Below the pieces are notes generated by a model that was given only the letters and a program-made list of their open reading frames with translations, did no database searches and was not told where the DNA came from. 64,000 nt of DNA, from NCBI GenBank assembly GCA_002343685.1, contig DDRS01000008.1, positions 12,427 to 76,426 on the forward strand, read 5' to 3'. A program made the translations under genes and the position numbers. The number at the start of each line of letters is the position of its first letter. Positions within the stretch are counted from its first letter, which is position 1. The stretch comes from Thiobacillus denitrificans. Its GTDB lineage: Bacteria > Pseudomonadota > Gammaproteobacteria > Burkholderiales > Thiobacillaceae. This document shows positions 33,493 to 41,547 of this stretch, one piece after another.

Positions 33493-34254
33493 TTATGTCG
33501 TTACTCCCCGCAAATACTTCAGCACCGCCAAGGTCGACGCGCTGTCCAGCGCGGTATAGCCGCCGGTGGTTTCCCTGGACAGATCCGCGCCGGCTTCCAC
33601 CAGGCGTTTGAGCGCGTCGAGCTTGCCGGTGGAGGCGGTGTAGATGGCGCAGGTGGCGCCGTTGACGTTCTGGTTGTCGACGTTGGCGCCGTGGGCGATG
33701 AGCAGGGAGACGAGGCCGGGGTCGCCGTGGACGCAGGCGAACCACAGGGCATGGTGGTCGTCGTCGTTGACGTGGTTGGGGTCGGCGCCGAGGGCCAGCA
33801 GCTCATCCACCAGGGCGCGCTCGCCCTTGAGCGCGGCCAGCATCAGCGGCGACATGCCGTTGTCGATACGGGCGTGCAGGCGGTCGGCGGGGAAGTCATG
33901 CGCCAGCAGCCAGGCGACCAGGGCCGCAGACGGCGTGGCGGAGGGGGCCTCGGCCTGGCGGTGCTGCATCCAGCCCTGCCAGCCGCCCACGAGGTTGTAG
34001 ACACGGGTGTAGCCGAAGCCGGCGATGAACTGGCAGATGCCCCGGCTGCTGTTGCCGTGATAGCAGTAGACCAGCACCGGGCGCTCGCGCTGGCGGCTTT
34101 TCATGAGCTGGCGGAAGACGGCGTCGGAGGCCGGTTCGGCGCCGTCCATGCAGCCCTGGGCGTAGTCGGCCGCGTCGCGGATGTCGAGGATGAGCAGGTC
34201 GGGTTCGGCGCGCAGCGCCTGGACGTCGGCGGGGTGGAGGTCGTGGTAGCGCAT
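33493..34254 (-). CDS. rhodanese plus ankyrin-repeat protein, nif-associated
   Basis: 253 residues. Rhodanese domain 1-110 with the active-site loop VYCYHGNSSRG (Cys present), then three or four ankyrin repeats (GMSPLMLAALKGERALVDEL, HHALWFACVHGDPGLVSLLI, NGATCAIYTASTGKLDALKR). Sulfur-transfer GlpE-like domain joined to a binding scaffold. Last gene of the nifENX operon. Confidence 0.88.
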   Translation of the reverse strand: MRYHDLHPADVQALRAEPDLLILDIRDAADYAQGCMDGAEPASDAVFRQLMKSRQRERPVLVYCYHGNSSRGICQFIAGFGYTRVYNLVGGWQGWMQHRQAEAPSATPSAALVAWLLAHDFPADRLHARIDNGMSPLMLAALKGERALVDELLALGADPNHVNDDDHHALWFACVHGDPGLVSLLIAHGANVDNQNVNGATCAIYTASTGKLDALKRLVEAGADLSRETTGGYTALDSASTLAVLKYLRGVTT

Positions 34255-34335
34255 GGCGCGGACTCCTCTAGAAAAAACCGGGATGCATTTCCGTTCGGGC
34301 TGGGCGTGCCGAAGCATGGGCGAAGGCATCGACCT

Positions 34336-34947
34336 TCACTCGGCGTATGGCCCTTCGACAAGCCCTGGGCGAACGGTGGGGACGGTATGGTCCGCCGGTA
34401 TCGGCAGCGACGCCCGCAGCCATTGCTTGAAGCCCTTCATCACCGGCTTCGGGATCCCGGTTTCGGCGCGTACGCGCCAGGCGTGGATGGCGTCGGCCAC
34501 ACTGTTCGCGCCCTGCCGGGCCTGCGCGATCAGGGTATGGACGTCGTCGTCCAGCCCATGGCCGGGTCGGTCGCGGACCACGTCGTAGACGGCGGTCAGC
34601 GCGTTCTTCTCCGCGCCGCTCATCTTGCATTTGCCGTCCAGGATCTTGAGCATGATGGCGGTAACGCAATCGAGATGGGCCGGTTCGAAGTGGGTGGCCT
34701 CCGCCCATTGCGCGGCCGGGTGCGCCAGGGTTTCGGTGCTCGGCTGCGTCGCATCCCACAGTGCCTTGAAACGGCTGTCGAGATCGGACAACAGCAGGTC
34801 GGTTTCATCCAGCAGCTTCAGACCGGTGCGCAGGGTGAGCGCGCCGCTCGTCATGGCCTGTTTCAGATCTTCGCGCTGGGCCCAGACCTGTGCGATGCGC
34901 ACCTTGATCCGGCCGATTTCGCGCTGAGTGGCATAGTCAGCGGTCAT
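34336..34947 (-). CDS. nif-associated hypothetical protein
   Basis: 203 residues from ATG 34947, which has GGAG just upstream; an earlier ATG (34959) would leave no ribosome site. Helical, starting MTADYATQREIGRIKVRIAQ, with CVTAIMLKILDGKCKMSGAE in the middle. No family I can name. Its last ~12 residues (VRPGLVEGPYAE) are encoded by the dispersed repeat at 34350-34376. Confidence 0.75.
   Translation of the reverse strand: MTADYATQREIGRIKVRIAQVWAQREDLKQAMTSGALTLRTGLKLLDETDLLLSDLDSRFKALWDATQPSTETLAHPAAQWAEATHFEPAHLDCVTAIMLKILDGKCKMSGAEKNALTAVYDVVRDRPGHGLDDDVHTLIAQARQGANSVADAIHAWRVRAETGIPKPVMKGFKQWLRASLPIPADHTVPTVRPGLVEGPYAE
34350..34376. repeat. dispersed repeat, CCCTTCGAC type, copy 2
   Basis: GCCCTTCGACAAGCCCTGGG then CGAACGG; partner of 30111-30137. 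It encodes the end of the preceding nif-associated gene, so it probably inserted there. Confidence 0.65.
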
Positions 34948-34962
34948 GCTTTTCTCCATGGA

Positions 34963-35415
34963 CTAGATTCCTGCCGCCAGCGACGCTACCACCGAGCTGC
35001 CGATGCCGTCGCTGGGGTCGAGTTGTTTCAACCGCGCCAGGATGGCGACCGAGGCGGGCGTGTTGCCGCGGCGCAGTTCGATGAAGGCCATGGCCTTGAG
35101 CGTGAGCAGGGCGAAGCTGGCGGCCTTGCCGTTCAGCATGTCGAGCGTCCAGTCGCGCCAGTCCGGCGGCAGCTGGCCGAGCCGGGCGGCTTCCTGCATG
35201 CCCAGCGCCGCCATATCGTAGGCGGCGTCGAACGCGCACTCGCGGTTGTAGAACTTGACCAGCGCACGGTAGAGCGGCAGCGAGGCAGGTGCCTGGCTGC
35301 GCGCGATGCCGAACAGCAGCTCTGCCCCGGCCGGGTCGGCGCGGTACAGCGCCATGCCGCGTTGCAACAGGGCCATGGCTTCCTCGGGCAGGGTGTCGAT
35401 GTCGGCGTCATGCAT
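34963..35415 (-). CDS. TPR-like nif-associated protein
   Basis: 150 residues, helical repeats: EEAMALLQRGMALYRADPAG, ASLPLYRALVKFYNRECAFD, LLTLKAMAFIELRRGNTPAS. Overlaps the SagB-type gene by eight bases. Resembles in style the TPR-like protein at 24881-25390. Confidence 0.75.
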   Translation of the reverse strand: MHDADIDTLPEEAMALLQRGMALYRADPAGAELLFGIARSQAPASLPLYRALVKFYNRECAFDAAYDMAALGMQEAARLGQLPPDWRDWTLDMLNGKAASFALLTLKAMAFIELRRGNTPASVAILARLKQLDPSDGIGSSVVASLAAGI

Positions 35416-36991
35416 ACGCGGGCAGGGTCAGCAGCCGGGGATCGTCCACCGGCATGCCGACAGCGAAGTGGTAGAGCACCTGGAATCGGGTATCGGCGAG
35501 TCCCAGTACTTCGTGGTCGGCATCGTCGAAGAAGCAGCCGATGCCGGTGCCGCGCCAGCCGGCGGCTTCGGCTTCCAGCGTGACGACGTGGCCGAGCATG
35601 CCGGCCTCCCAGTGCAGGGCGCGGTAGGCGGCGGGGTTTTCTGCGATGGGCGCTGCGAATTCGGCGACGAACATCAGGGTGAAGGCGCTGTGCGAGGCGA
35701 TGTCCTGGTGGCACGACAGCGTGCGCGCAGTCTTGGCGGCGCCGGCCAGCATCAGCTGGAACAGCGGCAGGTCGCGGTCGGCCGCCTGCCATGTGAATTC
35801 GCTACGCAAGGCCTCGCGCAACGCGGCTTCGGCGGCGTCGCTGCGCGGCAGTGCGTAGAGGCCGGGGGCGACGTCTTCCACCCGGTGTACCAGCAGCACC
35901 GGATGCACGCGTGGGGCATGCGGCCACAGATTCCACACTGGCGACGCGCCCGGCAGCAGACAGGACAGCAGGCGGCGGAACGTGGCGTGGGACAGGACCG
36001 ATTTTCCGTCGAAGGCCTGGGCGCTGCGACGGGTGAGGATGACTTCGCCGGCTGGCCGGGTGGACGTCGACGGCAGCGGCGCGGCGCGGGGCGGGCGGGT
36101 CTCGGTTGGCACGAATGCGCCGCGCGTGGCCGCAGTTACCTCCTCAATCACCGGCCATGCATACAGCGGGCGTGGGTCGAGCAGGCTGGGTTGTCCCGCG
36201 AAGTGGGACCAGTCGGCAGGTAAGGGAGCGCTCGCTTCGAGGGCGACGATGATCTCGGGCTCCTCTGCCTCCACGCCCGAAAAATCCGCCGTGCGATCGA
36301 GCCCCAGGCAAGCGGCCACTGCGGGCGATTCCAGGTTCGGCAATTGCGCGCGCCAGCCCAGCAGGGCGGCGGCGTAGCTGACGGCGGCCAGCACGTGGCC
36401 GAGGTCGAGCTGGCAGTAGCGGAAGGCGCGTTCGCCGTATTTCCAGGCTTCGCGCCAGGGGATGGAACTGAAGCCGAGCCAGAGGCCGGGCGTGTCCGAC
36501 GTGCCGCTCCAGGCCCGCCGTTCCAGTCTGTGCAAGCGACTGTGGTAGTGGTGCAGGCCATCGCTGACGCCTTGCACGCCGCTGGCGATGACCCAGGTTT
36601 CGGTGGGGTGCAGGTTGCCCGAGGAGGGATGCGCCCGCAGCGCCCAGCGCGAGCCGGCGTATTCCTTCCAGGCAGTGATCCCCACGCTCAGGCGCAGCAG
36701 CGTGCTCAGCGACTCGACCGTCAGCGGCGCGGCCGGACGCTTGTTGGGCAGGGCAGGCCAGGCGATGTCGAGCCGGGGCAGCTCGCGCGGCAGCGCCAGG
36801 GTCTCCGTGTCCGTCCAGTGGCGGAACGGGTCGGGCTGTGCGTCCCAGTCGAGCGTGCCGGGGCCGGCAGCGTAGCGGTCGAGGTGGTGCTTGGTGCGCT
36901 GGTGGTAGTCGCGCACCGTCTGGCCAAGGTCTGCCGAAGTATCCATACGCGCTTCGACCGCCAGCGACCCGGACAGTGCCGTGCCGGTCAT
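35408..36991 (-). CDS. SagB-type dehydrogenase (double nitroreductase), nif-associated
   Basis: 527 residues, two nitroreductase-fold halves. First: YAGSRWALRAHPSSGNLHPT (near 115), the FMN-site RxxPSSGxLHP motif of SagB proteins. Second begins near 335 with ILTRRSAQAFDGKSVLSHAT. SagB-like enzymes oxidise azolines in peptide maturation, but no peptide cyclase partner is seen; in nif clusters this gene's substrate is unknown. Overlaps the NifZ-like gene by ATGA. Confidence 0.85.
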   Translation of the reverse strand: MTGTALSGSLAVEARMDTSADLGQTVRDYHQRTKHHLDRYAAGPGTLDWDAQPDPFRHWTDTETLALPRELPRLDIAWPALPNKRPAAPLTVESLSTLLRLSVGITAWKEYAGSRWALRAHPSSGNLHPTETWVIASGVQGVSDGLHHYHSRLHRLERRAWSGTSDTPGLWLGFSSIPWREAWKYGERAFRYCQLDLGHVLAAVSYAAALLGWRAQLPNLESPAVAACLGLDRTADFSGVEAEEPEIIVALEASAPLPADWSHFAGQPSLLDPRPLYAWPVIEEVTAATRGAFVPTETRPPRAAPLPSTSTRPAGEVILTRRSAQAFDGKSVLSHATFRRLLSCLLPGASPVWNLWPHAPRVHPVLLVHRVEDVAPGLYALPRSDAAEAALREALRSEFTWQAADRDLPLFQLMLAGAAKTARTLSCHQDIASHSAFTLMFVAEFAAPIAENPAAYRALHWEAGMLGHVVTLEAEAAGWRGTGIGCFFDDADHEVLGLADTRFQVLYHFAVGMPVDDPRLLTLPAYA

Positions 36992-37266
36992 GGCGCGACC
37001 GGGGTGTACGACAGTTCGCCGGGCAGGCAGCCGATGGGCTCGGCCAGGCTGCCGTTGGGGCCGGTCTCGAAGCGCACCAGATAGATCTCGTCCTCGGGCG
37101 CGGCTTCGGCGTGGCCGACGTTGACCACCATGCCGCGGATGCCGGCGGGCGCGAGCAGGTCGCCGGGCTGGAGGCCGGGAATGCCGCTCTCGCCGGTTTC
37201 CTCCAGCGGGTCGTTGAACAGGTCGAGTGCGGCGAACACGCGGTCGCCCGGTTGAAAATTGCTCAT
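36988..37266 (-). CDS. second NifZ-family protein
   Basis: 92 residues starting MSNFQPGDRVFAALDLFNDP, with GIRGMVVNVGHAEAAPEDEI typical of the NifZ domain (half the length of the nifZ product at 23732-24187). May assist P-cluster formation or act on a different partner. Confidence 0.82.
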   Translation of the reverse strand: MSNFQPGDRVFAALDLFNDPLEETGESGIPGLQPGDLLAPAGIRGMVVNVGHAEAAPEDEIYLVRFETGPNGSLAEPIGCLPGELSYTPVAP

Positions 37267-38312
37267 CACGCGATCTCCACGGTTTTGACGCTTGCGGGAG
37301 GTTCGGCGAAATGCACCCGTGCGGCCATGCCGGGCGTGAGCTGCACCCGCCCCGCTTCGTCGACGATCATGACGTCGCTCACGCCCAGCTTGCGCGCGAC
37401 CTCGGGCCAGGCGGTGCTGCCGGCCACCACCAGGGCGGTGGCGGCGACGTCGGCGCGCGCGGCATCCGGGTGCAGCACGGTGGCGGAGACCACGTGCATG
37501 GCGGGCTGGCCGCTGCGCGGGTCGATGATGTGCGGGTAGCGCTTGTCGCCGTCCTGGCGGTAGCGCTCGTAGGTGCCGGAGGTGACCACGGCCATGCGGC
37601 CGCTGACCGCCAGCGAGGCAATGGCGCCTTCGCCCTGCGGATGGCGGATGCCGATATGCCAGGGGCGGTCGCCGTGCGAACCCGACACGGCGAGATTGCC
37701 GCCAAGGTTCACCAGCGCGTTGCCGTGGCCCAGCGCGGCGAGCCGGTCGAGCGCCTGGTTCAGCGCGACGCCCTTGGCATGACCGCCGAGGTCGATCTGC
37801 ACGTGCGGGTTGCGGCTGCCAACGCGGCGGCCGCCGAACACCAGGTCGTCCATGCTCGGCGCGGCAGCCACCAGTTCGGCCACGGCCGCGGCATGCGGCG
37901 GCGCACCGACGGGCAGCGTGTCGTGGTGGAAGCCCCACAGCCCGACCAGCCGGCCGATGGCAGGGTTGAACAGGCCGCCGCTGGCGCGGGCCAGCTCGCG
38001 CGCCTGGTGCAGCAGTGGCAGCAGGTCCGGCGCGGCTTCGTGCGTGCGGCCGGCTGCCAGGGCGCGGTTGAGGTCGCCCAGCGCGCCTGGTTTCCAGGCG
38101 TGCCAGTCGCGGTTCTGCTGCGTAAAGCGATGCGAGACGTCGGCGATGGCCGCGCGCGCGGCGTCGGTGTTGCGGGACAGCACGTCCACCCCGACCAGCG
38201 TACCGAAGACGTACATCTCCTCGCTGACCACGGCTTCGGCCCGCGACACGCCGACGGCCGGCAGCAGGCAGGCGCCGAGGCCGAGCTTCATGAAATTACG
38301 ACGGTTGAGCAT
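37266..38312 (-). CDS. apbE: ApbE, FAD:protein FMN transferase
   Basis: 348 residues. N-terminal RRNFMKLGLGACLLPAVGVS is a Tat-like signal. FGTLVGVDVLS, VQIDLGGHAKGVALNQAL and VVTSGTYERYR are ApbE motifs for FAD and Mg binding. It attaches FMN to Thr of RnfG and RnfD outside the cytoplasm, which explains its place in a nif operon with an Rnf-dependent electron route. Confidence 0.93.
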   Translation of the reverse strand: MLNRRNFMKLGLGACLLPAVGVSRAEAVVSEEMYVFGTLVGVDVLSRNTDAARAAIADVSHRFTQQNRDWHAWKPGALGDLNRALAAGRTHEAAPDLLPLLHQARELARASGGLFNPAIGRLVGLWGFHHDTLPVGAPPHAAAVAELVAAAPSMDDLVFGGRRVGSRNPHVQIDLGGHAKGVALNQALDRLAALGHGNALVNLGGNLAVSGSHGDRPWHIGIRHPQGEGAIASLAVSGRMAVVTSGTYERYRQDGDKRYPHIIDPRSGQPAMHVVSATVLHPDAARADVAATALVVAGSTAWPEVARKLGVSDVMIVDEAGRVQLTPGMAARVHFAEPPASVKTVEIA

Positions 38313-38334
38313 GGTGTCTCTCCTTCAAAAAACG

Positions 38335-38757
38335 TCAGCCGAGCAGTACTTCGTAGGCGTGCCTTAACAAATCCATCTCCACCGGCATGCCGCCCATCGC
38401 CTCGGTGATGGCGATGAAGCTGCCGCCCAGCGCCGCGGCTTCGTCGAAGGGCGGGTCGATGGTGGTGAAGCTGGCGAGGTGCATCGCGACCGGACCGTCG
38501 GGCGTGTCCACCGTGGCCTGGAACTCGGGCTCGTGCGCCAGGCTGCCGGCGGGCAGGCCCAGCCGGTCCTCGGCCGCCTTGATGAAGACCGCCGGGTGGT
38601 GCACCACCTGCGGCGGCTCCGCATCCTCTATCAGGTCGGACAGCGGCGGCAGCGGCGTGAAAGCGACGGTGCCGTGCGGCAGGCGCAGGAAGCGCAGGCG
38701 GCCGCTGGTCTTCTGCTTATGGACCAGGATCAGGCGCAGGTCGGCGGGCAGGTCCAT
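38335..38757 (-). CDS. nif-associated hypothetical protein (140 aa)
   Basis: Starts MDLPADLRLILVHKQKTSGR, mixed alpha/beta, with DTPDGPVAMHLASFTTIDPP in the middle. Conserved only as a gene of nif operons as far as I can tell. No motif for catalysis or metals. Confidence 0.75.
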   Translation of the reverse strand: MDLPADLRLILVHKQKTSGRLRFLRLPHGTVAFTPLPPLSDLIEDAEPPQVVHHPAVFIKAAEDRLGLPAGSLAHEPEFQATVDTPDGPVAMHLASFTTIDPPFDEAAALGGSFIAITEAMGGMPVEMDLLRHAYEVLLG

Positions 38758-38769
38758 GGGCCGCTCCGC

Positions 38770-39123
38770 TCACACCGCCGCCAGCAGGCGCGGTTCCGCC
38801 TTCACCGTGCCGTCGCGTCCCCACACCGTGACCGCCTCGACGAACCAGCGCGGTTTCTCGGGGTGCAGGGTCAGCACGTCGTATTCGGCGTAGTAGCTGC
38901 CGTCGCTGTTGAGCGTGAGGCTGCCGCAGCGGATGCCCTGCGGATTGCGCCAGGTGCCCTCGTAGCTCGGCAGGTTGTTGGCCGGATCGGTGACTTCGAC
39001 GAACGCCGCGTCCTGCAGGCGGATCGGCAGCGGCGCGACGTAGCGCGCGGTTTCGCTCGCCAGCACCAGGCAGAGCCGCTCGGCGGTGTCCAGCCAGGAG
39101 GTGGGCAGGGGCGGCTTCACCAT
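38770..39123 (-). CDS. nif-associated hypothetical protein (117 aa)
   Basis: Starts MVKPPLPTSWLDTAERLCLV; the second half is beta-rich (GSLTLNSDGSYYAEYDVLTL). Overlaps the ferredoxin gene end by seven bases. Function unknown. Confidence 0.75.
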   Translation of the reverse strand: MVKPPLPTSWLDTAERLCLVLASETARYVAPLPIRLQDAAFVEVTDPANNLPSYEGTWRNPQGIRCGSLTLNSDGSYYAEYDVLTLHPEKPRWFVEAVTVWGRDGTVKAEPRLLAAV

Positions 39124-39440
39124 ATCTCGGCCGGCGCCTTGAGGCTTTCCACCGGCTGGCCGCCCAGCAGGTGCTGGTCGAAGATGGTGTTCACGTCGGC
39201 CACCTTCACGTTGCTGTAGAGAATCCCCTCCGGATAGACCAGCACGTTCGGCCCCATGCCGCACGGGCCGAGGCAGCCGGTGAGCGTGACGGCGATCTTG
39301 TCGAAGACCTGGCGCTGCTGGGTCTGGTAGAGGAATTCATCCTGCACTTCGCGGCAGCCACGTTCGGCGCAGGAGCCGCGCGGATGCCCAGCCGGTCGTG
39401 CCTGGGAGCAGATGAATACGTGTTTTTCCGGACGTGGCAT
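39117..39440 (-). CDS. thioredoxin-like [2Fe-2S] ferredoxin
   Basis: 107 residues starting MPRPEKHVFICSQARPAGHP. Cys ligands: HVFICSQ, RGSCAERGC and LTGCLGPCGMGPN, the Shethna-type/NuoE-like fold found in nif clusters (Azotobacter FeSI family). Electron carrier or protective protein. GTTGATC-rich leader, weak ribosome site. Confidence 0.9.
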   Translation of the reverse strand: MPRPEKHVFICSQARPAGHPRGSCAERGCREVQDEFLYQTQQRQVFDKIAVTLTGCLGPCGMGPNVLVYPEGILYSNVKVADVNTIFDQHLLGGQPVESLKAPAEIW

Positions 39441-39545
39441 GTTCAATCCTTGTTGATCAATACTGGGGCTGGGCAGGCGAGCGACTCGCGGCCGGTCGCA
39501 TCCCCGAAGGGGCCCCTGCTCCCTGCTCGCACTCGCCCAGCTGCC

Positions 39546-39588
39546 GTGCCTGGCTGCAGATGAATACGTGTTTCTCGGGTTTCGGCAT
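39546..39588 (-). pseudogene. duplicated start of the [2Fe-2S] ferredoxin gene
   Basis: MPKPEKHVFICSQAR is encoded here, nearly identical to the start of the intact gene 150 bp downstream, then the match ends and the frame soon stops. A leftover of a tandem duplication. Confidence 0.8.
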
Positions 39589-39598
39589 GATGCAACTC

Positions 39599-39889
39599 TC
39601 AGGCGTTCAGGGGCAGGGATTCGTGGGTGTGGCACTGCTTGGGGCAGACGCGCGCGCAGGAACCGCAGCCGATACAGTCGAGCGCGTTGGCGATCGACAT
39701 GACCATGTTGTTGTCCTCGTCGTCGTCATACGCGTCGTCGTCGGCTTCGCGCTCGATCAGGTCGAACACGTCGCGCGGGCAGACCTTGCAGCAACGGCCG
39801 CAGCCGATGCAGGTCTTCTGGTCGAGCTTCACCAGGAAGGTGGGCGTCCAGCTCGCGCCGCCGCGAGTGAGTCCGGTGATGGGATCCAT
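39599..39889 (-). CDS. fdxB: nif-specific ferredoxin III (FdxB), 2[4Fe-4S]
   Basis: 96 residues starting MDPITGLTRGGASWTPTFLV. Two cluster motifs CIGCGRCCKVCPRDVF and CIGCGSCARVCPKQC separated by an acidic insert (EADDDAYDDDEDNN). AAAAAGGAGCC seven bases before ATG supports a separate start, though a frameshift upstream leaves the preceding gene open into it. Confidence 0.92.
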   Translation of the reverse strand: MDPITGLTRGGASWTPTFLVKLDQKTCIGCGRCCKVCPRDVFDLIEREADDDAYDDDEDNNMVMSIANALDCIGCGSCARVCPKQCHTHESLPLNA

Positions 39890-39890
39890 G

Positions 39891-40102
39891 TCAGGCTCCT
39901 TTTTGCGCCGCGGCGAGGCGGGCGTTGGCGTCGGCCCGGCCTTGCAGGCGTCGTAGGTGGATTGCGCGATCGGGTGGATGTCCTCGTAGCCGGCAGGCAG
40001 GCGATCCTCCACCAGGTCGTGCAGCTGCGATGCCCACTCGCTGGCGATGCGCTTGAGTTTCCTGACCTCCTTGTCGAGGTCCTTGAGTTCGTCTTCGCTC
40101 AT
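39891..40102 (-). CDS. CCE_0567-family (DUF683) nif protein, with apparent frameshift
   Basis: MSEDELKDLDKEVRKLKRIA, SEWASQLHDLVEDRLPAGYE then PIAQSTYDACK match the short helical metalloprotein family found with fdxB. After DACK the frame as read continues into fdxB, but the neighbouring frame reads ADANARLAAAQKGA and stops at TGA one base before the fdxB ATG, the usual family ending. So a one-base indel near 39935-39945 (or a sequencing error) is likely. Confidence 0.8.
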
Positions 40103-40117
40103 TTCTTTGCTCCTTGG

Positions 40118-40187
40118 GGTGAGCGGTAAGCAGTGAGCGGTATGTCTGGCCGACAACTCCGCTCACCGCTTACTGCTCCCCGTTCAC
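40118..40187. repeat. GTGAGCGG inverted repeat, copy 1
   Basis: GGTGAGCGGTAAGCAGTGAG followed by CCGCTCACCGCTTACTGCTC: arms of about 20 bp with a short centre. Same unit as 58213-58286. Confidence 0.8.
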
Positions 40188-40190
40188 CAT

Positions 40191-40658
40191 TTACAACTCA
40201 GCGACGTCCCGGTGCATGCCGATGATCTGCAGCGCGACGGAGAGCAGCTTGTCCGCCTCGTCCTTCATCTTCGACAGGCTCTCGTAGCCGTAGCGGTGCA
40301 CGTCGCGCACGGTGCGGTCCATCACCACCAGCTTGCCCACCGTGATGAGTGCGCGGCCGAAGCCCTCGTGGGTGATGTTCATCATGGGCACGGCCATCAG
40401 TCCGCACTCCTTTTCGATCAGCGCGGCGATGCCGTTGTAGAACGCCTTCACGCGCGACAGGGTCTGCTCGTCAGGATCGCCGATGACCGGGATCTCGCGG
40501 CGCTGCTCCTTGGACAGGATGTAGGGCGCGAGGATGCGTTCCACCGGCCAGCCGTCGTAGGTGCCGTAGCTGTCGATGGCGCGCATCTGCTTCACCATCT
40601 CCTTGATGAAGTCGGTGTCGAGGATGGGATCGTGTTCGATCGTTGCGGCGTCAGTCAT
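40191..40658 (-). CDS. NifX-associated nitrogen fixation protein (DUF269)
   Basis: 155 residues. DTDFIKEMVKQMRAIDSYGT, ...VPMMNITHEGFGRALITVGK and VVMDRTVRDVHRYGYESLSK are typical of the DUF269 family always found next to nifX. Role unknown; the conserved gene order suggests FeMo-co trafficking. Overlaps the RseC-like gene by eight bases. Confidence 0.9.
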   Translation of the reverse strand: MTDAATIEHDPILDTDFIKEMVKQMRAIDSYGTYDGWPVERILAPYILSKEQRREIPVIGDPDEQTLSRVKAFYNGIAALIEKECGLMAVPMMNITHEGFGRALITVGKLVVMDRTVRDVHRYGYESLSKMKDEADKLLSVALQIIGMHRDVAEL

Positions 40659-41115
40659 GCGGGGTCTCCTTGATTGGGATGATCGGAAAGTAGGCTGCCT
40701 GCAATGCGGGCGAGCGGGAAATCGCGATACGGGGCGCGCGTGAAAAGCCGCGGGCGATGGCGAGGCCGGCGACGAAGCCCGCGGCCATGGACGCCACCGC
40801 GGCGGCATCGCCAAGCTTGAACAGCGAGGCGGCGACCGCGCCCGCCACAGCCAGCACGGTGGGGAGCACGTAACCCAGCAGGCCCGCGCGCAGCAGGTCG
40901 GCCTCGGTCATGTTCAGCACCAGTTCCTCGCCCGGCCGCACCGGCAGATCGCAGGCCAGCGCCACCGGCGGCTTGTTGCGGCTGAAGTACTTGCCGAGGC
41001 CGGACACGCTGCAGCTGCTCTTCGAATGGCAGGCGGCGCAGCCTTGCTGCGAGGCGGCCTCGACCCAGACCTTGCCGCCGGAAACGGAGAGGACGCGCGC
41101 GTGGGTTTCGATCAT
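40651..41115 (-). CDS. RseC/MucC-like membrane protein
   Basis: 154 residues. N-terminal HARVLSVSGGKVWVEAASQQ then GCAACHSKSSCSVSGLGKYF, the Cys cluster of SoxR-reducing/RseC proteins, and two helices (GLLGYVLPTVLAVAGAVAAS, AVASMAAGFVAGLAIARG). Related to the RsxC/Rnf-linked redox proteins, so possibly links Rnf to iron-sulfur redox state. Start overlaps nifX stop. Confidence 0.85.
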   Translation of the reverse strand: MIETHARVLSVSGGKVWVEAASQQGCAACHSKSSCSVSGLGKYFSRNKPPVALACDLPVRPGEELVLNMTEADLLRAGLLGYVLPTVLAVAGAVAASLFKLGDAAAVASMAAGFVAGLAIARGFSRAPRIAISRSPALQAAYFPIIPIKETPHD

Positions 41116-41537
41116 TCTTCCCACCCTTCTTCGGCCATCGAGCCGAAGCGGTCGCCCGTGTTCTGGCGCTTGATCTGTTTCACCATCCAGGCCGGCGGGC
41201 TGGTCTGCAGGCTCTGGTTCAGTTCGCCCAGCAGGGTGTCGATCAGGGTGCCTTCCTCGACCTTGAGCGGCTGGATGCCGCGTGCCAGCAACTGCTTGAT
41301 GGCGGAGGCGCCGACCGCATTGCAATAGACCGCGGCGCACTCTTGGAGAAGATCGATCTTGCCGGCGAGCTTGCCCTCGTGGCCGTCCATCGCGGTGTCG
41401 CTGTCGGTGAACTCGGCGACTTCGACCAGCCGCGCGTCGTCGTCGGACAGCTCGTAGATGGCGAACGATTCGGCTGCGCCGAAGTGCTGGTCGACCTGGC
41501 GGCGGTCGCTGCTGGCAAAAGCGATTTTCACGCTCAT
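41112..41537 (-). CDS. nifX: NifX, FeMo-co precursor carrier
   Basis: 141 residues: MSVKIAFASSDRRQVDQHFG, then QECAAVYCNAVGASAIKQLL, the NifX/NifB-C domain. Holds NifB-co/VK-cluster in transit to NifEN. Confidence 0.94.
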   Translation of the reverse strand: MSVKIAFASSDRRQVDQHFGAAESFAIYELSDDDARLVEVAEFTDSDTAMDGHEGKLAGKIDLLQECAAVYCNAVGASAIKQLLARGIQPLKVEEGTLIDTLLGELNQSLQTSPPAWMVKQIKRQNTGDRFGSMAEEGWEE

Positions 41538-41547
41538 GTTCGACTCC

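Noticed and set aside
39599..40102. Genuine fusion protein of DUF683 and ferredoxin III
   Set aside because: The adjacent frame restores the usual end and stop, and fdxB has its own strong ribosome site.
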